64,000 nucleotides of DNA from NCBI RefSeq assembly GCF_019703835.1, contig NZ_AP023055.1, positions 744,001 to 808,000 of the forward strand, read 5' to 3'. Made by a program: the position numbers and the translations under genes. A model generated the notes under the pieces. The model ran no database searches. It was not told the DNA's origin and worked only from the letters and a program-made list of their open reading frames with translations. The stretch's first letter is position 1. Each line of letters starts with the position of its first letter. Below are positions 7,176 to 15,747 of the stretch, piece by piece. The stretch is from Thaumasiovibrio subtropicus. Lineage in GTDB: Bacteria > Pseudomonadota > Gammaproteobacteria > Enterobacterales > Vibrionaceae.

Positions 7176-8024
7176 ATGAGCAGTAAGATTTACTTTCAGT
7201 CATCGAATGGCCCTAGCTTTCGTCGTACCATGGTAAATACTGTGACAGGGTTGCATCACCTTATAGCCCCCCGTCATGCTGAACGCATGGCAAAAAAGGT
7301 CTTTTTGACACCCGCTAAGCTCAAGAAAGCCCCAGACGCACCTCAGTCGGTGCGAGAAACACGCTTAGAGACATCCGAAGGAAAGGTGGCTGTCTATCGC
7401 TTGGGTTCAGGGCCTACCATACTTCTCAGCCATGGTTGGTCAGGCGCCGGGAGTCAGTATTTCCCCTTGATGGATAAAATCGCATCTCTTGGCTTTACGG
7501 CCGTAACGTTTGACCACGTTGGCCACGGAAAAAGTGAAGGGCGAATTGCGTCATTGCCCGCATTTATGGCGGTCACTGAGGCGGTGTTGGATACCTGCGA
7601 GCATGTCGTGGGCATCATTTCTCATAGTATGGGCACGGTAAGCAGTTTGGAGAGTCGGCATAAGGTGATGGAATCTGTGCCTCAGCTCTTAATTGCACCT
7701 TCACTTAACTATATCGAAGATATGATGGCCACCGTGCAGCGTTCTGGTTACTCAATGAAGCTTTTCCAGCATGTTGTCGATGATATAGGCGCCCAATATA
7801 AGATCCCGTTTGAAAGCATTGACCCGATGCAACGTCTTTCTCAACGCGAGGTGATGACGCATATTATTCATGACAAAGATGACCGCTTTGCTAAGTATGA
7901 GCACAGTGAAAAAGCGTCTGCTATGCGCAATGTGACGTTAGTGACAACGACGGGACGGGGTCATGGTCGAATTATGCAGTGTGAAGAGATCATGGTGCTG
8001 GTCGAGCGTTGGTTAGCATCATAA
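7176..8024 (+). CDS. Alpha/beta hydrolase
   Basis: A 282-residue alpha/beta-hydrolase-fold protein. The oxyanion-hole strand ILLSHGWSGAG (about 85-95), a DHVGHGKSEG motif, and the nucleophile elbow ISHSMGTVSS (about 148-157) are visible. The elbow has SHSMG rather than the common GxSxG. A DKDDRF segment is placed to supply the acid and GRGHGRI the base His. It has no signal peptide, so it is cytoplasmic. AAGGA precedes the ATG. It lies 74 bases after the TetR gene. The substrate, an ester or lactone, is unknown. Confidence 0.85.
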   Translation: MSSKIYFQSSNGPSFRRTMVNTVTGLHHLIAPRHAERMAKKVFLTPAKLKKAPDAPQSVRETRLETSEGKVAVYRLGSGPTILLSHGWSGAGSQYFPLMDKIASLGFTAVTFDHVGHGKSEGRIASLPAFMAVTEAVLDTCEHVVGIISHSMGTVSSLESRHKVMESVPQLLIAPSLNYIEDMMATVQRSGYSMKLFQHVVDDIGAQYKIPFESIDPMQRLSQREVMTHIIHDKDDRFAKYEHSEKASAMRNVTLVTTTGRGHGRIMQCEEIMVLVERWLAS

Positions 8025-8037
8025 CGAAATGAAACAA

Positions 8038-8057
8038 GCGGGCTAAGTGAGGCCCGC
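8038..8057. terminator. Weak hairpin between convergent genes
   Basis: GCGGGC (8038-8043) pairs with GCCCGC (8052-8057). It lies between two convergent stop codons but has no clear T tract. Confidence 0.3.
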
Positions 8058-8108
8058 CTGATTGTACTCAAACCAGCTTAAGATATTTGCTTAGCGAGAA
8101 TCTCTGCC

Positions 8109-8987
8109 TTATCGAAATGCCATGGCACCTTTCCCCACGCCTTCATAAGCAACAATTTTTAGCGATTGGCTTGGGATAAGGTGAGTTTTCACTTCGTCGG
8201 CGATATAGTTGGCGAGCAATTCTACCGTAGTATCGGTTGGTAAAACCTCGGTTTCTGATTTGGCTATAGCAAGTTCGAACTCGCCTTGAGGTGCGGTATA
8301 TTTAAATCCGAAATGTGACTTGTCTGAAATCTGTGCCGCATTCTCACTGAGGTTTAACGCATCGACAGCGACTCTGTCTTCCTCTGTGCCAAGGTAGATG
8401 TCTTGCCATCTTTCCGCGAATGCATGCTCGAGTGCGTTGTCCCGTTGTTCATCTACCCAGATTTCTATCGGTGAACGGTGTCCGTGCGCAATCCGTTGGC
8501 AGTTACCATCATGCTTTTTTAGGCCGTGCGTGTAGTGATAAAAAGCGCCTTCAATGTCTTCGGTACGCAGTGTTAGCGTTAGCCCAGTGACATTGCTAGG
8601 TAGGTTGCTTCGTAGCACTTGATACAAATGTTCAGTGACGCTCTCTTTGGTTATCGTCTTGTCATTGACCAAGCAGTACGCCTCTTCTGGGCAGTGTAAA
8701 TGAAGACTTCTTTCTCCGCGCAACATATCAAGCGTTGCATAGCCGGGCTTGCTCGATTGGTAGGTGATTGCATCATTCTGGATTGGCACAAGTAGACGGT
8801 GATCGACATTAGCGTCGACCAATTGTTTAATCTGCTTCTTAACACGCCCAAAATCCAACACCATACTCATCTCATTCAACTCCCCTGATAGGGTGACATC
8901 CAGTATCCAACTTTCACCGACGACACCACGCTGCAAACAGAGGTAGGAAGAATCGATGACGGTGAGGTCTCTTACGAATAGGTTCAA
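8109..8987 (-). CDS. Tandem 6-pyruvoyl-tetrahydropterin-synthase-like (QueD-like) protein
   Basis: 292 residues, about twice the length of a single QueD/PTPS domain. The first half has a conserved MSMVLDFGRVKKQIKQLVD-type segment and LDHRLL-like VDHRLLVP. The second half has HGLKKHDGNCQRIAHGHRSPIE, including a Cys and a paired HGH zinc-ligand motif. The usual order of the fold is thus split across two repeats. A TTG at 8987 was chosen because AAGGAG precedes it at 6 bases. The likely role is pterin or queuosine-precursor chemistry, but activity is not assured. It is monocistronic. Confidence 0.75.
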   Translation of the reverse strand: MNLFVRDLTVIDSSYLCLQRGVVGESWILDVTLSGELNEMSMVLDFGRVKKQIKQLVDANVDHRLLVPIQNDAITYQSSKPGYATLDMLRGERSLHLHCPEEAYCLVNDKTITKESVTEHLYQVLRSNLPSNVTGLTLTLRTEDIEGAFYHYTHGLKKHDGNCQRIAHGHRSPIEIWVDEQRDNALEHAFAERWQDIYLGTEEDRVAVDALNLSENAAQISDKSHFGFKYTAPQGEFELAIAKSETEVLPTDTTVELLANYIADEVKTHLIPSQSLKIVAYEGVGKGAMAFR

Positions 8988-9272
8988 GTTGAACTCCTTA
9001 GTGCTTAAATGAGATACGGGAGGCCAAATAAGAATTCAGCAGACACTTCGTCTCATTGAGTAGATTGATATTGATACGGTAGAAAGATACGCAGGATGTT
9101 ATAACAACGCATTAAAGTCCACCTTTTTGAAACTGTTCGGGCAATAAAAGAACAAGTTGATGATGCACTTTACCTTGAAGCGTCGCGCAATCGATAACGT
9201 CTTCTTTGTTCGAATATTTTCTTGGTTAACCGGTGTTTGAGTATAGAATGTTGCCGGATAGGGAGAGGAATG

Positions 9273-10175
9273 ATGACAGTAGACTTAAATACAATGATCA
9301 CAGAAACACGTAATCCAGCCAGTGCGAATATCGATGTTCTGAGCACCGAGGATATGCTGAAAGTGATCAATGATGAAGATAAGAAAGTCGCGATAGCAGT
9401 AGACGCTGTTTTGCCTGCGATTGCGCAAACGGTGGATGCGATTGCTACCGCGTTTGCAAATGGAGGGCGGCTTATCTACATGGGCGCAGGTACATCAGGC
9501 AGACTGGGCATTTTGGATGCGAGTGAGTGTCCGCCTACATTTGGTACTCCCTCAGAACAAGTTGTTGGCCTTATCGCTGGTGGTCATCAAGCTATTTTGA
9601 AAGCGGTTGAAAATGCGGAAGATAACCGAGAACTCGGACAGCAAGACCTGAAGGACATCCAACTGAGTGCAGCGGATGTATTGGTGGGCATTGCAGCGAG
9701 TGGACGCACGCCCTATGTCATTGCAGGTATGCAGTATGCGAAGACTGTGGGTGCAACGGTTGCCTGTATTTGCTGTAATCCCTCTGCGCCAATGACGGAG
9801 GTCGCTGATATTGCGATTACACCTGTCGTGGGGGCTGAGGTTGTGACCGGCTCTTCTCGAATGAAAGCGGGTACGGCTCAAAAGCTTGTTTTGAACATGC
9901 TGACTACCGGCGCCATGATCAGGTCAGGCAAGGTTTACGGCAATTTAATGGTCGATGTGGAAGCAACTAACGCTAAGTTGGTTGAGCGGCAAAAGAAAAT
10001 CGTGATGGATGCGACGGATTGTCGTCGTGAAGAAGCGATCGTGGCGTTGGAAGCGGCAAACGGTCATTGCAAAACAGCAATCGTGATGATTTTGGCAAAT
10101 GTCTCTGCGGTAGAGGCTTCCCAGTTGTTGGCAGCGAATCATGGATTCACCCGTGCTGCTATCGGTGAGTGCTAA
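9273..10175 (+). CDS. murQ: N-acetylmuramic acid 6-phosphate etherase
   Basis: About 300 residues of the SIS-domain etherase that cleaves the lactyl ether of MurNAc-6-P to GlcNAc-6-P during cell-wall recycling. Signatures are the N-terminal TETRNPASANIDVLS segment, the sugar-phosphate loop MGAGTSGRLGILDASECPPTFG, the SGRTPYV loop and VVTGSSRMKAGTAQKLVLNML. Two adjacent ATGs (9270, 9273) follow GGGAGAGGA; the second has better spacing. An upstream in-frame ATG would add an atypical Cys/Arg-rich leader. murP or anmK is not adjacent. Confidence 0.93.
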   Translation: MTVDLNTMITETRNPASANIDVLSTEDMLKVINDEDKKVAIAVDAVLPAIAQTVDAIATAFANGGRLIYMGAGTSGRLGILDASECPPTFGTPSEQVVGLIAGGHQAILKAVENAEDNRELGQQDLKDIQLSAADVLVGIAASGRTPYVIAGMQYAKTVGATVACICCNPSAPMTEVADIAITPVVGAEVVTGSSRMKAGTAQKLVLNMLTTGAMIRSGKVYGNLMVDVEATNAKLVERQKKIVMDATDCRREEAIVALEAANGHCKTAIVMILANVSAVEASQLLAANHGFTRAAIGEC

Positions 10176-10267
10176 CCCGAAAATAGTAACGAGGACGGTA
10201 GTTTCAGCTATTGAGGCGTTATTAAAGTAAAAAGAGTATATAACTTTGCATGGAAGGGTAGTGAGTA

Positions 10268-11140
10268 GTGAAAATAAACGCATATTTGGTGAACTCTTTC
10301 ACGATAAAAGGGACTGGCGGAAACCCAGCAGGGGTTGTATTAAATGCTGATGGTCTTTCTTATCAAGAAAAATTAAAAATAGCGCAAGCGGTAGGATTTT
10401 CTGAAACCGCATTTGTCTCTCAAGATAATGTGGCTGATTTTGCGGTCTCTTTTTTTACCGTAACGGAAGAGGTCGATTTTTGTGGTCATGCAACACTCGC
10501 GACATTCTCAACCTTATTCAAACTGGGAGAGATTATACCGGGGCGCTATACACAGCGTACGAAAGCGGGATTGCTTACCGTGGATGTTGAAGCTAATGGT
10601 CAGGTTATCATGGAGCAAACGTTGCCTGAATATTTAGGGGTTTTGGAGTACGAAGCGATTGCGCCTCTGATTGGTATCAATGTTGATCAACTTCGTTCGA
10701 CGCAACTGCCAATTGAAATAGTTTCGACTGGGCTACGTGATATTATTGTGCCTGTTCCTTTTGGTTGTTTGGATACGCTAATTGTCGATAATGAAGGGCT
10801 GAGTGCGTTTAGCCAAGCACACGATGTTGTTGGGATACATGCGTTTGAAATGAATGAGGAGGGTAGCGCTATCACGGCGAACTGCCGTAACTTTGCGCCC
10901 TTGTTTGGCATTCCAGAAGAATCAGCAACAGGCAGTGCGAGTGGCGCATTGGCCTGCTATTTAGTGAAGCATGTGAAACGTTCGAATGTGCACCGTTTTA
11001 CTTTTGAACAGGGGCGTGCAATGGACCAAGCCTCACTTATCTCAGCTTGGGTCGCATCGCTAGATCAAACTGTACAAAAGGTCAAAGTGGGTGGTTTTGC
11101 GACAGAAATCGGTCAGCAGGGTATTACTCTTGAAGGGTGA
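10268..11140 (+). CDS. PhzF-family isomerase/epimerase-like protein
   Basis: A 290-residue protein of the PhzF (diaminopimelate-epimerase-like) fold. Family marks are GNPAGVVL near residue 18, the catalytic-Glu region GFSETAFVSQ (about 44-53), EVDFCGHATLA (about 72-82) and PEESATGSASGAL near residue 225. Phenazine synthesis is not implied, since most PhzF homologues are stand-alone enzymes of unknown substrate. Start is GTG. It lies 92 bases after murQ, in the same direction, and is followed by a strong bidirectional terminator. Confidence 0.88.
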   Translation: MKINAYLVNSFTIKGTGGNPAGVVLNADGLSYQEKLKIAQAVGFSETAFVSQDNVADFAVSFFTVTEEVDFCGHATLATFSTLFKLGEIIPGRYTQRTKAGLLTVDVEANGQVIMEQTLPEYLGVLEYEAIAPLIGINVDQLRSTQLPIEIVSTGLRDIIVPVPFGCLDTLIVDNEGLSAFSQAHDVVGIHAFEMNEEGSAITANCRNFAPLFGIPEESATGSASGALACYLVKHVKRSNVHRFTFEQGRAMDQASLISAWVASLDQTVQKVKVGGFATEIGQQGITLEG

Positions 11141-11216
11141 AAGTGAGAAAGGTTGCGCTTGTCTTTTGTACTTTCTGGTATTTTCATGGCCTTGTAAAGT
11201 GGCCATTCTTAAATAG

Positions 11217-11246
11217 AAAAGGGACGCTAAATTGCGTCCCTTTTTG
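11217..11246. terminator. Bidirectional terminator
   Basis: AAAAGGGACGC pairs with GCGTCCC plus T5 (stem 11221-11227 with 11234-11240). The A and T flanks make it effective for both converging genes. Confidence 0.9.
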
Positions 11247-11252
11247 TAGTTA

Positions 11253-12110
11253 CTAACGCAGAAGTAACATGGAAACCGGTGATGAACCCATGAGCTTGGT
11301 CGTTGTGCTACCAACGAAGAATTGGCGTATGCGCGAATGGCCGTATGCGCCCATGATGAGTAAATCGATGTCATGGGTTTTAACGTAATCGACCAGTACG
11401 CTCTCGACATCACCGGGGCACAGTTCCGCGGTGACATTGACGCCACGGCTCTCTAAATCGGTGAACTCGTCTTTAAGCGCAGCGTTATTCGATAATGTAT
11501 CTTCAGCCACCATCACAAGGTGACATTCGACTTCTTTAAGCAGGTTAGTGGTGCAGAGTAGCTGTAACGCTTTTTTGGCTGTGTCGCTACCATCAAAGGC
11601 GATAAGTACTTTCTTTGGCACATTGAAGTCTGGTACTGCAACCAAAATCGGATGATGTTGCGTGCGAATAACGTGTTCAAGGTGAGAGCCGATATGGCTG
11701 TCGGGGTGACGTTCAACCTCAGCGCCCTCGCGGCCAATGACGAGTAAGTCCATACTCTCATCGAGTTCTTCGAGTGTTTCCACCAAGTCACCATGGCGCT
11801 GTCGACTCTCTGTCTCAATATCACTGACTGCGGCAATACGCTGGCTTGCTGCCTCTAGCATTACCTTGCCTTGTTGAAGTGCTAACTTAGAGCGTTGGGC
11901 ATCTAGCTCAACCAATTCTTCTAAGAGGTTTTCACGGCTACCTAATCCGATTGCACCTGAAAGATTTGCCTCGGAGACATAACCCTCACGGTCAAGCACA
12001 TGGAGAAGAGTAATTGGGCTATCGATATAGTTGCTAGCCCATGCTGCTGCGTCACACACAGCAGCAGAGGAAGCAGAGCCATCAATGCAGGCAATGATTT
12101 TTTTTGACAT
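11253..12110 (-). CDS. Tandem universal stress protein
   Basis: A 285-residue protein with two Usp domains. Domain 1 starts KKIIACIDGSASSAA; domain 2 starts VPKKVLIAFDGSDTA at about residue 146. The C-terminal domain has the ATP-binding pattern GAYGHSRIRQFFVGS-TT (about 255-272). It follows the SulP transporter gene by 12 bases, so they form a two-gene operon, an arrangement suggesting the Usp acts with the anion transporter under stress. AGGGA precedes the ATG. Confidence 0.9.
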   Translation of the reverse strand: MSKKIIACIDGSASSAAVCDAAAWASNYIDSPITLLHVLDREGYVSEANLSGAIGLGSRENLLEELVELDAQRSKLALQQGKVMLEAASQRIAAVSDIETESRQRHGDLVETLEELDESMDLLVIGREGAEVERHPDSHIGSHLEHVIRTQHHPILVAVPDFNVPKKVLIAFDGSDTAKKALQLLCTTNLLKEVECHLVMVAEDTLSNNAALKDEFTDLESRGVNVTAELCPGDVESVLVDYVKTHDIDLLIMGAYGHSRIRQFFVGSTTTKLMGSSPVSMLLLR

Positions 12111-12122
12111 AACAGTCCCTGA

Positions 12123-13604
12123 TTAGTGTCCGCCGAGAAGCTTTTCCACTTCTTCTGGCTTGTCGTGTACCCCGAAGCGGTCAACAATGGTTGCGCTTGC
12201 TTCATTCATACCGATAAGCTCAACGTCTGTCCCTTCACGTCGGAATTTGATAACAACCTTATCGAGTGCAGTCACTGAAGTAAGATCCCAAAAATGAGCA
12301 GCACTTAGATCGATAACGACTTTGTCTACAGCTTCTTTGAAATCAAAATATTGCGTGAATTTTGCTGAAGATGCAAAGAAAACCTGTCCCTTAACAGTAT
12401 AGGTTGTGAGCGAACCATTTTCACTGCGATTACAATCAACTAGCATAAAGTGGCCGACTTTGTTGGCGAAGAATAGCGCTGCCAGTAGCACACCAGCCAA
12501 TACACCGTAAGCAAGGTTGTGGGTGTAAACCACCACAGCAACGGTCACGACCATGACGATGGTGCTCGATTTGGGATTGGTGCGTACTTTGAGGATGGAG
12601 TCCCAAGAGAAGGTACCGATCGAGACCATGATCATTACGGCGACGAGGGCTGCCATTGGGATTTCAGCAACGAAGTCACTAAAAAAGACAACGAGAATAA
12701 GCAACAGTACCCCAGCGATAAGCGTAGAGAGACGCCCACGACCGCCTGACTTGACGTTAATTACCGACTGTCCAATCATTGCACAACCAGCCATGCCGCC
12801 CATCAAACCTGAGAAGATATTCGCAAGGCCTTGACCTTTACATTCACGGTTTTTGTCGCTGTTTGTATCGGTAAGATCATCAACGATGGTCGCTGTCATC
12901 ATCGACTCAAGCAGGCCAACAACGGCTAGACCAGCAGAATATGGGAAGATGATTTTCAACGTCTCAAGATTCCACGCTACATCTGGCCAGAGGAACATAG
13001 GTAAGGTGTCTGGGAGTTCACCCATGTCACCGACTGTTCGAATATCGAGATCGAGCAACAGGTATAAGCCAGTCATGACCAAGATACACACGAGTGGTGA
13101 CGGGATGGTTTTATTGATGTAAGGGAACAGATAGATGATGCCCAAGCCACCCGCCGTCATGGCATAAACATGCCAAGTTACATTAGTGAGCTCAGGTAAC
13201 TGGGCCATAAAAATGAGAATGGCCAGTGCGTTTACAAACCCAGTGACAACGGAGTTAGAGACAAAACGCATCAGATTGCCCAATTGCAAATAGCCTGCAA
13301 TGATCTGTAAGACACCGGTTAGCAGTGTTGCTGCAAGTAGGTATTCTAAACCATGGTCTTTCACTAACGTCACCATGAGCAATGCCATGGCGCCAGTAGC
13401 GGCAGAGATCATCCCCGGACGGCCACCAACAAAAGCGATGACGGTCGCAATACAGAATGAGGCGTATAAGCCAACTTTGGGATCGACACCTGCAATGATA
13501 GAGAAAGCAATCGCTTCAGGAATGAGGGCAAGAGCAACGACAATACCTGATAGTACATCGCCACGTACGTTTCCGAGCCAATCCTGGCGCTGAAAAAGTC
13601 GCAT
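12123..13604 (-). CDS. SulP-family anion transporter with STAS domain
   Basis: A 493-residue inner-membrane protein with about ten or more hydrophobic segments over residues 15-400. SulP marks are RGDVLSGIVVALALIPEAIAF near the N-terminus, GLYASF, and a GLANIFSGLMGGMAGCAMIGQS block. A cytoplasmic STAS domain follows (about 405-490, with VDKVVIDLSAAHFWDLTSV). It moves sulfate, bicarbonate or another anion. The ion is not decidable from sequence, though the compact length is like BicA-type bicarbonate transporters. It is the first gene of an operon with the Usp. Confidence 0.88.
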   Translation of the reverse strand: MRLFQRQDWLGNVRGDVLSGIVVALALIPEAIAFSIIAGVDPKVGLYASFCIATVIAFVGGRPGMISAATGAMALLMVTLVKDHGLEYLLAATLLTGVLQIIAGYLQLGNLMRFVSNSVVTGFVNALAILIFMAQLPELTNVTWHVYAMTAGGLGIIYLFPYINKTIPSPLVCILVMTGLYLLLDLDIRTVGDMGELPDTLPMFLWPDVAWNLETLKIIFPYSAGLAVVGLLESMMTATIVDDLTDTNSDKNRECKGQGLANIFSGLMGGMAGCAMIGQSVINVKSGGRGRLSTLIAGVLLLILVVFFSDFVAEIPMAALVAVMIMVSIGTFSWDSILKVRTNPKSSTIVMVVTVAVVVYTHNLAYGVLAGVLLAALFFANKVGHFMLVDCNRSENGSLTTYTVKGQVFFASSAKFTQYFDFKEAVDKVVIDLSAAHFWDLTSVTALDKVVIKFRREGTDVELIGMNEASATIVDRFGVHDKPEEVEKLLGGH

Positions 13605-14011
13605 GATTTGTCCTAGTAAAGTGGATGTTGAAAAAAGGTTTGTTCTAGTTGTTCCACATCACGCTGTGTGATGTGGCTCACTAAAAATATTCGGTGGGGA
13701 TTGGAACATACTTCAATCGGGGTTACAACATGCGAGTAACATCAAAAGGCGTAAACTCATTCAGTGAACCTGAATGACATTTACTCAAGCCACCTCAAAA
13801 TGCATGAATCGGGCTAGTGAGGCGCTGTTTTTATCTACTTCAGTTGAATAGTAGGGGTGTTTCGACATGGCAGAGCTGTGCTCAGAACACGATCTTGCTT
13901 TACTGTATTGAGTGTGACCCAGCTCTTCTTTTTTACCTGCGTTTCCGTAACTGTGCTATATGTCATTAATACTGACTGAAGTGTGTGTGATGTTGACACA
14001 GGAGGTACACA
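13605..14011. other. Intergenic region with a solitary repeat end
   Basis: A 407-base gap. A TACTCAAGCCACCTCAAAATG-like end of the dispersed repeat is at about 13781-13803; nothing of the repeat body follows. The rest holds presumptive promoters of the SulP gene and the following small gene. No RNA or coding signal was recognised. Confidence 0.4.
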
Positions 14012-14233
14012 ATGAAGCAGATAAAGATCACTGCCGCGCAACGTGAGCGATTAATCGATTACGAAAATGCGGATGACTCGCCTGATATGCGTATTCCGAT
14101 CCCCGCTGATGGTCATGCCTTTCCGAGCGATTTTTGCTACGCAGAAGAAGAAGGGTACGTGATTGATGAGTCTGCCTATGTGTTTGCAGAGCGTCGAAAG
14201 TTTAAGTGGGAAGATGATGAGATAAATAACTGA
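14012..14233 (+). CDS. Small acidic hypothetical protein
   Basis: A 73-residue acidic, aromatic-rich protein (sequence around 25-40 is RIPIPADGHAFPSDF). It has an excellent SD (ACAGGAGG, seven bases before the ATG), which supports real translation. It has no membrane segment or recognised domain. It stands alone, with a repeat-scarred intergenic region behind it. I do not recognise a family. Confidence 0.6.
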   Translation: MKQIKITAAQRERLIDYENADDSPDMRIPIPADGHAFPSDFCYAEEEGYVIDESAYVFAERRKFKWEDDEINN

Positions 14234-14324
14234 CGCCAGGTATCTAGTCAGTATCTGCTGGTATCGCAGGTGAAGCGAAGAGAAAAGGGAACATCAGCTC
14301 CACCTGCGGGCAGCGTTATACGCA

Positions 14325-14380
14325 AGCATCTTGAGATAGCTTGAGTCTATACCCAAGCTCCTTTTGCTAGCTTGAGTATA
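14325..14380. repeat. Degenerate solitary ends of the dispersed repeat
   Basis: GCATCTTGAGATAGCTTGAG (14325-14344) and then TAGCTTGAGTATA (14368-14380) both resemble the right terminal motif of the 264-bp repeat. CAAGCT and AGCTTG between them form a small palindrome. No body sequence is present. Confidence 0.55.
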
Positions 14381-14386
14381 AAAGCA

Positions 14387-14950
14387 CTACTTTTTAATAC
14401 CTTCTACATGGAGATCAAGGATGACGTAGCTAGACGTCCCCATGACAGGGATATTGAAGTCAGCGAGCTCAAGACGCGTCGTGCCAGTGAACCCTGCACG
14501 ATACCCACCCCAAGGGTCTTGACCTTCACCCACTAGCTTCGCTTCGATAGCGATAGGTTTGGTGACGCCATGCAGTGTCATATCGCCATTAATGACGAAG
14601 TTGCCTTCGCCTTGATCTTCGATGTCTGTGCTCTCAAATTTGGCCGTTTTAAATTTGCTCGCGTTGATAAAGTCGCCACTGCGGATATGCTTATCACGCT
14701 CTGCGTGGTTAGAATCCAAGCTAGTTGTATCAACGGTAACCGTTAGCTCTGACGCTTCTACATCGTTAGCATCGTAGCTAAATTCGCCTTCAAAGTTGTT
14801 GAAACGGCCTTTAATAAAGCTGTAACCAAGGTGGCTAACAGTAAAGTTAACCGATGCGTGTGCGCCTTTGGTATCAATAACATAATCCGCGGCTAAGGCA
14901 GATGTTGAAAGTAGAGTGCCTAGTCCCAACGCGATAAGTGATTTTTTCAT
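14387..14950 (-). CDS. YceI-family periplasmic protein
   Basis: A 187-residue protein with a clear signal peptide (MKKSLIALGLGTLLSTSALA, cleavage after ALA). It is followed by a lipocalin-like YceI domain (about 21-187) with DTKGAHASVNFTVSHLGYS and GDMTLHGVTKPI segments. YceI proteins bind isoprenoid lipids such as polyprenyl chains in the periplasm. It overlaps the upstream cytochrome b561 gene by ATGA, the usual pairing, and is thus translationally coupled. Confidence 0.92.
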   Translation of the reverse strand: MKKSLIALGLGTLLSTSALAADYVIDTKGAHASVNFTVSHLGYSFIKGRFNNFEGEFSYDANDVEASELTVTVDTTSLDSNHAERDKHIRSGDFINASKFKTAKFESTDIEDQGEGNFVINGDMTLHGVTKPIAIEAKLVGEGQDPWGGYRAGFTGTTRLELADFNIPVMGTSSYVILDLHVEGIKK

Positions 14951-15483
14951 TTTCCTTTAACTCCCAACATTTTTCTTAGTGTGTTGTCTTTATTGATGAA
15001 GTGGTGCTTTAGTGCTGCAAGTGCATGAAGGCTAGCGAGCCCAATCACGGTACAAGCAACGTAGAAGTGTACTTGGCCAGCAATATCGGCTTGGTTTGGG
15101 AAAAACTCCCCGGCGCCCGGCACTGCAAACCAATCAAATACGTCAATGCTTCGTCCGTCAGCGGTGGAGATCATGTAGCCTGAGACGAACAACACGAAAA
15201 GTAGCAGGTAAAGCGTGTGGTGGGCTGCTTTGGCTGCCACTACCTCGTAACGTTTACCTTCTATCTCTGGGTGTGTGGTAAAGCGCTTCCAAACAAGGCG
15301 TACAATGGTCAATATAGCGACGAGAATACCGATTGATTTATGCCAGTGGGGCGCGGTGCGATACCAATCACTGTAGTAGTTTAGTTCAACCATCCAGAGG
15401 CCTAACGCAAAAAGCCCAATAATGGCGAAAGCGGATAGCCAGTGAATGCTGCGAGTGATGAGGTCATATTGCTCTGCTTTCAT
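14947..15483 (-). CDS. Cytochrome b561
   Basis: A 178-residue membrane cytochrome with four hydrophobic helices (about 12-30, 45-62, 88-105 and 140-160). Haem-ligand histidines are expected among those in RSIHWLSA, HWHKSIG, HHTLYLL and SLHALAALKHHF. It would transfer electrons between quinone and a periplasmic partner. The four-base overlap with yceI and the common yceI-b561 linkage support joint expression. Confidence 0.9.
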   Translation of the reverse strand: MKAEQYDLITRSIHWLSAFAIIGLFALGLWMVELNYYSDWYRTAPHWHKSIGILVAILTIVRLVWKRFTTHPEIEGKRYEVVAAKAAHHTLYLLLFVLFVSGYMISTADGRSIDVFDWFAVPGAGEFFPNQADIAGQVHFYVACTVIGLASLHALAALKHHFINKDNTLRKMLGVKGK

Positions 15484-15714
15484 GTAGATTGCTTTGGTAT
15501 TGAATGATGCAAATATGTTAGCGAGTTATTGCTTAAAATGGCAGCGGATTGTTTGGAACAAGTTGTTAGAATATTTTGAATGAGATCGCTGTTAAATTGT
15601 GTTTATTGTCATTAAGGTGTTGTTATTTATGGTTCAAATGCATGGGTGATGGTTGATTGTTGTGGTGATTGAATGCTGTGGCTGAGATTGGTTGACCGAG
15701 CTTTTGTCTGCTGT

Positions 15715-15736
15715 CAGCGCGCGTTGCCGCGCGCTG
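15715..15736. other. GC-rich hairpin after the chemoreceptor gene
   Basis: CAGCGCGCG (15715-15723) pairs perfectly with CGCGCGCTG (15728-15736) over a 4-base loop, 12 bases past the stop of the minus-strand chemoreceptor gene. There is no T tract on the minus strand, so it may be a processing barrier more than a standard terminator. Confidence 0.5.
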
Positions 15737-15747
15737 AATATATAGTG

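Noticed and set aside
10268..11140. Phenazine biosynthesis
   Set aside because: The PhzF-type enzyme is alone; no phzA, B, D, E or G gene is near, and the family is broad.
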